A DNA stretch of 37,068 nt from Marivita sp. XM-24bin2 (lineage in GTDB: Bacteria > Pseudomonadota > Alphaproteobacteria > Rhodobacterales > Rhodobacteraceae), in NCBI GenBank assembly GCA_003149565.1, contig QCWH01000072.1:1-37068 (forward strand), read 5' to 3'. The notes under the pieces were generated by a model. The model was not told where the DNA came from. It did not search any database and worked only from the letters and a program-made list of their open reading frames with translations. Position 1 is the stretch's first letter; each line of letters starts with the position of its first letter. Shown here piece after piece: positions 32,614 to 37,068 of this stretch. A program made the translations under genes and the position numbers.

Positions 32614-33371
32614 CCCCGCGCGCGCAAAAAATAGCCTCGGCCTCACTGATCGTTGGCGTCTTTGTCTTTTGGGAGCTGTTTTGCCTCGCGGCCGGAATCT
32701 CAGAACTGATCCTGCCAAGACCAAGCCGGATCATAGAGGCGTTCCTGCAATACGCCCCCGCAATCGCGCCGCACGCGTGGCAAACGCTTTATACCACGTT
32801 GGTTGGCTTCTTCTTTGGAGTGCTGATCGGTCTATCGCTTGGGGTGCTGATCGGATCGTCGAAACTGGCTTATGATACGGCTTATCCACTCCTTGTGGGG
32901 ATATCGTCCATTCCAAAAGTGGCCGTCGTTCCGATCTTCGTCCTGTGGTTCGGTGCGGGCACCGTGCCCGCCATCCTAACCGCCATGATCATCTGCATCT
33001 TCCCGATTGTCGTGAACGTCTCCACCGGCATCGCGACGGTCGAGCCCGAGTTGGAAGACGTCATGCGATCCCTCAAGGCGAGCAAACTGGAAATTCTGTG
33101 GAATGTCGGTTTGCCCCGATCGCTGCCGTACTTCTTTGCCGCGCTTAAGGTGGCCATCACGCTCAGCTTTGTTGGCTCTGTCATCGCTGAAACTGTCGCC
33201 TCCAACAAAGGGGTGGGGAATATGATGCTGATCGCTTCCTCGCAATTCAACGTGCCGCTGGTCTTCTCGGGACTGATGGTGCTCGCGGTGATGGGGATCT
33301 CACTTTACGCGATTTTCGCCTTTCTAGAGCGGCGCATGACGGGCTGGGCGACCCGAAAGAACATCGCCTGA
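32610..33371 (+). CDS. ABC transporter permease, NitT/TauT type
   Basis: A 253-residue membrane protein with about six helices and the SsuC/TauC pattern LPRPSRIIEAFLQYAPAIAPHAWQTLYTTLVGFFFGVLIGLSLGVLIG. The cytoplasmic coupling loop with an EAA-like motif reads LEDVMRSLKASKLEILWNVGLPRSLPYFFAALKVAI. It is the only permease of the operon and would act as a homodimer with the preceding ATPase. Confidence 0.94.
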   Translation: MTPRAQKIASASLIVGVFVFWELFCLAAGISELILPRPSRIIEAFLQYAPAIAPHAWQTLYTTLVGFFFGVLIGLSLGVLIGSSKLAYDTAYPLLVGISSIPKVAVVPIFVLWFGAGTVPAILTAMIICIFPIVVNVSTGIATVEPELEDVMRSLKASKLEILWNVGLPRSLPYFFAALKVAITLSFVGSVIAETVASNKGVGNMMLIASSQFNVPLVFSGLMVLAVMGISLYAIFAFLERRMTGWATRKNIA

Positions 33372-33398
33372 GGCTTCAAACCAACACGGAGAATAGCA

Positions 33399-34406
33399 AT
33401 GCGTAAACTACTGTCACTTACCGTTTTCGCACTGAGCTTTGCTGGCCCAGCCTTAGCCGAGGATATCCCGATCAAGTTTACCCTCGATTGGAAGATTCAG
33501 GGCGTTCACGGCTGGTTCTATCTGGCGAAAGAGAAAGGGTATTTCGACGCTGAAGGTCTGGATGTGACCCTTGACCAGGGCGAAGGCTCTGCCGCGACAG
33601 TCAGCCGGATCATTTCCGGGGCTTATGACGCGGGCTTTGGTGACATGAATGCCATCATCCAGAACGCCGCAACCAACCCGGATGAAGCGCCGGTGATGGT
33701 CTATCAGATATACAATCAGCCGCCCTTTGCGGTGCTGACCAAGAAGGGTGGCCCGGTCGAAAGCCTCGCCAGTCTCGAAGGGCTTAAGGTCGGCGCACCT
33801 CCGGGATCAGCCTCGACCAAGCTATTCCCAGCCCTTGCTTCGGCGGCAGGATTTGACGCAGAGAAGGTCGAACTGATCAGTGTGAAATCAAACCTGCAAG
33901 AGCAGATGCTGGTCCAGGATCAAGTCTCCGCCAGCCTCGTGTTCAACGTAACCAGCTATCTGAATATCCTCGGAATCGGGATGGACCCTGACACCGATTT
34001 CACATGGTATCCGTATGGGGAGGCCGGGCTTGATATCTATTCCAACGGTGTGATGGTCTCGCCCAAGCTGCTGGAAGAGAATCCCGAGGCGGTCCAAGGG
34101 CTTGTGAATGCCATTGCAAAGGCGATGGCCGACGTGCTGGAGAACCCCCAGGAAGCAATCGACATCATCACGGCGATCGAGCCTTTGTCCAATGGTGAAC
34201 TTGAGATGAAGCGCCTCCAGTTCGCCCTCAATAACCTGATCTTCTCAGATGAGAGCAAGGCGAACGGCATCGGTGCGATTGATGCTGAACGTTTGACCCG
34301 CTCGATCACCACAATCAAAGAGCTTTATGACCTGCCCGACACGCCTGCGGCGGAGGATGTCTTTGACGCATCCTTCTTGCCGCCGATGGATATGCGGTCA
34401 TTCTAA
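33399..34406 (+). CDS. ABC substrate-binding protein, NMT1/THI5-like, Sec signal (paralogue 2)
   Basis: A 335-residue periplasmic receptor with a Sec signal peptide (MRKLLSLTVFALSFAGPALA, about 20 residues). The mature start IKFTLDWKIQGVHGWFYLAKEKGYFDAEGLDVTLDQGEGSA and GAYDAGFGDMNAII, EAPVMVYQIYNQPPF align closely, nearly residue for residue, with the paralogue at 28549. The two differ in export route (Sec here, Tat there) and in the ligand-cleft stretch after the PPF motif. It follows the permease by 27 bases. Two receptors on one transporter could widen the substrate range or bind substrate and product. Confidence 0.93.
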   Translation: MRKLLSLTVFALSFAGPALAEDIPIKFTLDWKIQGVHGWFYLAKEKGYFDAEGLDVTLDQGEGSAATVSRIISGAYDAGFGDMNAIIQNAATNPDEAPVMVYQIYNQPPFAVLTKKGGPVESLASLEGLKVGAPPGSASTKLFPALASAAGFDAEKVELISVKSNLQEQMLVQDQVSASLVFNVTSYLNILGIGMDPDTDFTWYPYGEAGLDIYSNGVMVSPKLLEENPEAVQGLVNAIAKAMADVLENPQEAIDIITAIEPLSNGELEMKRLQFALNNLIFSDESKANGIGAIDAERLTRSITTIKELYDLPDTPAAEDVFDASFLPPMDMRSF

Positions 34407-34433
34407 ATTGCACAGTGACGTGAAAGGACAACG

Positions 34434-35873
34434 ATGACCCAGCTTCACGTCAGCGCAGCTCTTTTGGGGCCGGAGTACGAAACCTCCGGCCCTGTCAGGA
34501 TTTCGATAAAGGATGGGCGGATTGCAGCGATTTCGCCCGCCTCAAAGCCGGATGGCCCGGCCCGGCTCGCGATGCCAGCCCTAGCCGACGCTCATAACCA
34601 CGCGCGGCCCTTGTCGACGACCTCCTTTGGGTGTGGTGGCAAACCTTTGGAACAATGGTTGCCGCAATTGGCTGTCATGCCCCCGGTCGATGCATATACC
34701 GCGACGGCAGCATCTTTGGCGCGATCCGTGCGGGGTGGAGCGACGGGCGTCATGGTCCATCTCACCCGCGCGATGGGGCTAAAGCCTCTGCCCGACGAGG
34801 CCCGCGACATTGCCCGTGCTGCGGCGGATGTTGGCGTCTCCATCGGCTTTGCCATCTCTATGCGAGACCGCAATCCGCTGATCTATGGCGACCATGAGGC
34901 ACTGCTTGGCGAGCTGGCGCCCGAGGTCGCGCAATTGGCCAGAAACACTTGGTTAAAACCGCTTCCGTCCGTAGCCGAGCAACTGGCACTTGTGGATCAG
35001 GTCGCCTCTGCCTTAGCGGACGAACCCCACGTTGATGTGCAATACGGCCCGACTGGTGTGCAATGGTGCAGCGATGAGATGTTGCGCGCGATTGCCGACG
35101 CTTCAGCCCGAACCAAACGTCGCATTCACATGCACTTGCTTGAAACCCAACCGCAGCGCCAATGGCTTGATCAGACCTATCCGCAGGGCGGTGTCTCGTT
35201 TCTCGAGGAGATAGGATTTCTCTCATCTCGGCTTACGCTGGCGCATTGCGTTTGGGCTCGTGAACAAGAGCTTGATCTGATCGCCGCGTCCGGAGCGCGG
35301 ATTGCTGTTAGCAATTCCTCTAACCTGCACCTCTATTCCGGCCGTGCCCCGCTGGCGGATATGCAAGCCGCCGGTGTCGCGGTAGCCATGGGACTTGATG
35401 GCTGCGCCCTCGATGAAGACGACGATGGGCTGCGAGAGCTGCGCCTGTTTCACTTGCTTGGGCGGCGTCCCGGGTATCCGTCTGATCAGGGAATGACCCA
35501 TGCAGCCGCCTTGCGGGCGGCCTGTCGCACGGGGCGTGCGGCCCTTGGCCTGCCGGAAGGCGGGGTGCTTGAAGTTGGGATGCCCGCCGACCTGTTGATC
35601 CTTGATCTTGACGCTCTTGACCGTGATGCCCTGATGCCCGTGTCCGCCGAAGACTTGCTTTTCGCCCGTGCCACCGCGGCCCATGTGGTCGAGGTTTGGA
35701 CGTCCGGTCGGCAGGTCGTTCGAGAGGGACATGTTCAGGGCGTGGACCTTGCGCAACTTGAGAAGAGCTTGCGGGGGGCCTATCGCTCGGGACTTGTTGG
35801 AACAGAAAAGCTGCAAGAACTGTGGCCGACAGTTGAACAGAACATTGGCGATTACTACCGGGGCTGCTGCTAG
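34434..35873 (+). CDS. Amidohydrolase, cytosine deaminase/TRZ-ATZ type
   Basis: A 479-residue metal-dependent hydrolase or deaminase. Metal ligands: His54 and His56 in ADAHNHARP, a His in HMHLLETQ, another in LTLAHCVWA and the Asp in MGLDG (after SNSSNLHLYSG), the same pattern as S-adenosylhomocysteine deaminase, cytosine deaminase and s-triazine hydrolases. The C-terminus (LEVGMPADLLILDLDAL) is the usual beta-sandwich extension. It starts 28 bases after the second binding-protein gene. A role in deaminating a pyrimidine, imidazole or triazine-like ring before opening by the cyclic amidohydrolase is a reasonable inference, not shown. Confidence 0.88.
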   Translation: MTQLHVSAALLGPEYETSGPVRISIKDGRIAAISPASKPDGPARLAMPALADAHNHARPLSTTSFGCGGKPLEQWLPQLAVMPPVDAYTATAASLARSVRGGATGVMVHLTRAMGLKPLPDEARDIARAAADVGVSIGFAISMRDRNPLIYGDHEALLGELAPEVAQLARNTWLKPLPSVAEQLALVDQVASALADEPHVDVQYGPTGVQWCSDEMLRAIADASARTKRRIHMHLLETQPQRQWLDQTYPQGGVSFLEEIGFLSSRLTLAHCVWAREQELDLIAASGARIAVSNSSNLHLYSGRAPLADMQAAGVAVAMGLDGCALDEDDDGLRELRLFHLLGRRPGYPSDQGMTHAAALRAACRTGRAALGLPEGGVLEVGMPADLLILDLDALDRDALMPVSAEDLLFARATAAHVVEVWTSGRQVVREGHVQGVDLAQLEKSLRGAYRSGLVGTEKLQELWPTVEQNIGDYYRGCC

Positions 35874-35922
35874 GCCCTTTGCAACCTAAGAAGACCTTAA
35901 TATGGACGGGAGAACAAAATTC

Positions 35923-36336
35923 ATGAGTGAATTGATCATCAAGGCTGGCGGGTTCACCTTTGGGGCGCGGTTCGAAGAGGCCGACGCGCCAAAGACTTGC
36001 GCAATGTTCCGCAAGCTGCTGCCTTACAAAGGTCAGATCGTCCATGTGCGCTGGTCTGGCGAGGGGGTCTGGATTCCCTTGGGTGACGAGGATTTCGGCG
36101 TGGAGTACGAAAACCACACCAGCCACGCGGGGCCGGGCCAGATCCTGCTATATCCCGGCGGTATCAGCGAAACAGAGATCCTTTTGGCCTATGGCGGCGT
36201 TTGTTTTGCGTCAAAAATGGGGATGCTGGCGGGCAATCATTTTATCACGCTGACCTCGGGACTCTCGAACCTCAAGAAGCTTGGAAATGCGGTCCTGTGG
36301 GAAGGCGCGAAGGACATTTCCTTCGAATTTGCCTGA
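35923..36336 (+). CDS. DUF3830 family protein (cyclophilin-like fold)
   Basis: A 137-residue protein of the uncharacterised DUF3830 family, whose members are predicted to have a cyclophilin-like beta-barrel. It shows an N-terminal strand with RFEEADAPKTC, then YKGQIVHVRWSGEGVWIPLGD, a GPGQILLYPGGISETEILLAYG stretch and LSNLKKLGNAVLWEG, all typical of the family. The ATG at 35923 follows a GGGAGA ribosome-binding site; an earlier ATG at 35902 lacks one. No catalytic residues are known for the family. It ends the operon, and in related clusters DUF3830 genes lie next to amidohydrolase or hydantoinase genes, so a role in the same pathway is inferred. Confidence 0.75.
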   Translation: MSELIIKAGGFTFGARFEEADAPKTCAMFRKLLPYKGQIVHVRWSGEGVWIPLGDEDFGVEYENHTSHAGPGQILLYPGGISETEILLAYGGVCFASKMGMLAGNHFITLTSGLSNLKKLGNAVLWEGAKDISFEFA

Positions 36337-36344
36337 CCGATGCG

Positions 36345-36862
36345 GTTATGAAGCGGATCATCAAGGCCTGGCTCAATCTGAATCGCCAGGTCACCGAACT
36401 GCAGGTGCGTACCGCCTTGCCGAACGGCTACACCATGCTTGGCCGCGCAGGGCATTTATGGCCTGTGTCCGCTGCCGGATTAGAAGTTCGCGCACGCGAA
36501 ACACTATGGCCGCGCCTTGTGTCCCTTCGCTCGTCACCGGAACGAAGCGCATTGTTGGGCGCGTCGCCGCTTCGCAAATCGCCTTGGCCGTATCATTATT
36601 CTATCGCTTCATGAAGGGCTTGAGATAGGCAGGCGGAATGAAGTTCACCTCATGGTCCAATTCGCTGATCTTGCGACGGCAGAAAAAAGCGCCACCATAA
36701 GCTTGCCATGGCTACGACGCAGGACGGTAGTCGTGCGAAAAACCCATGGGCCCAATCTCTTCTCAGCTTTTTGCGCAGCACCACTTGGCCTGATGCATCG
36801 GGCTCGTGAGCCTGGAAAACTTTCTCCGCCAGGTCAAATGCGACAGTGATAAATCCGGACAT
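36345..36862 (-). pseudogene. IS110-family transposase remnant (multiple frameshifts and a stop)
   Basis: Read leftward, the start is MSGFITVAFDLAEKVFQAHEPDASG and VVLRKKLRR, the N-terminal DEDD domain of IS110 transposases (homologues: IDLAK.VFQ.HG.D..G.VVLRR.L.R). Near 36700 the frame shifts and the match continues with LDHEVNFIPPAYLKPFMKR, a TAG stop at 36601-36603 where homologues have Gln or a similar residue, then AICEAATRPTMRFVPV and LLIRQRTQAINALRGQ. After about 36455 it shifts again (KHGVAVRQG). It ends close to the DUF3830 stop; the serine domain of the C-terminus is absent. It is inactive and marks the right border of the operon. Confidence 0.75.
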
Positions 36863-37068
36863 GACCGCCCTTCCTTGCGGATCGTCGCAGACCCACCTTG
36901 GCGCATTGATGCCGTAGGGGGCGATCACATCATCAAGGCAGGTCAAATTGTATCTTGCGGAATGTTGCGCTCTTACGATTGCGTGGCTGAGCGCGGGTCC
37001 TTCGGTCCAGTCTTTCGATCTTCGACGGTCTGTCGTTGGCGCCGCTTCTCTGCCGTCCTGGGATTGAT
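36863..37068 (-). other. Unassigned end of the window
   Basis: One leftward frame stays open from the window edge through this stretch and into the transposase remnant, with the residues LTCLDDVIAPYGINAPRWVCDD. I do not recognise a family and no good start is visible. It may be chance, or the end of a gene that lies to the right. Confidence 0.2.

Noticed and set aside
1-37068. CRISPR array, tRNA or rRNA genes
   Set aside because: No regularly spaced repeats and no tRNA- or rRNA-like sequence were seen on either strand by eye; a covariance-model scan was not possible.

Overview
The window reads as an accessory, catabolism-rich stretch of an alphaproteobacterial chromosome, most likely Rhodobacterales (Roseobacter group). 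This is inferred from moderately high GC, two complete TRAP transporters, tightly overlapped ATGA operons and protein sequence style. No rRNA, tRNA or housekeeping marker is present to fix the taxonomy.

Left part (1-4441): the 3' end of a LysR-type regulator gene, a truncated tyrosine-integrase remnant, then a leftward thiamine-salvage operon thiM-thiE-thiD-SDR under a clear TPP riboswitch. The fourth gene, a short-chain dehydrogenase, is translationally coupled to thiD and is not a standard thiamine gene.

TRAP region (4442-16663): a TetR regulator, a RidA-family protein, a divergent amidase and a first TRAP transporter. They are tied together by three near-identical inverted repeats (AGTAAA-N6-TTTACT) at the three places where a TetR operator would be expected. 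Next comes a protein joining a GntR/FCD regulator to a complete-looking malate/lactate (Ldh2/AllD-type) dehydrogenase domain, with its own palindrome just upstream. A second TRAP transporter, a leftward SDR and a BKACE (DUF849) beta-keto acid cleavage enzyme follow.

Middle (16664-26449): a decayed TniQ transposition gene with an internal stop. Then a DmpR/XylR-type aromatic sensor whose AAA+ domain has lost Walker A lysine, Walker B acids and the GAFTGA loop. It is divergent from an operon of a 2,4'-dihydroxyacetophenone dioxygenase-like cupin, an SDR, a complete branched-chain-type ABC transporter and a zinc alcohol dehydrogenase. This looks like uptake and oxidation of a small aromatic or hydroxy-ketone compound.

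Right part (26450-37068): a frameshifted hydantoinase-B C-terminal remnant, a LysR regulator, and a nine-gene rightward operon. The operon encodes an isochorismatase-fold amidohydrolase, a Tat-type NMT1-like binding protein, an SDR, a dihydroorotase/allantoinase/hydantoinase-type cyclic amidohydrolase, an ABC ATPase, a permease, a second paralogous binding protein with a Sec signal, a deaminase-like amidohydrolase and a DUF3830 protein. The set suggests import and ring opening of an N-heterocycle (hydantoin, pyrimidine or ureide type); the actual substrate is unknown. The window ends in an inactivated IS110-family transposase.

Overall the window is a mosaic of four substrate-import and catabolism modules, each with its own regulator, separated by remnants of mobile or lost genes.
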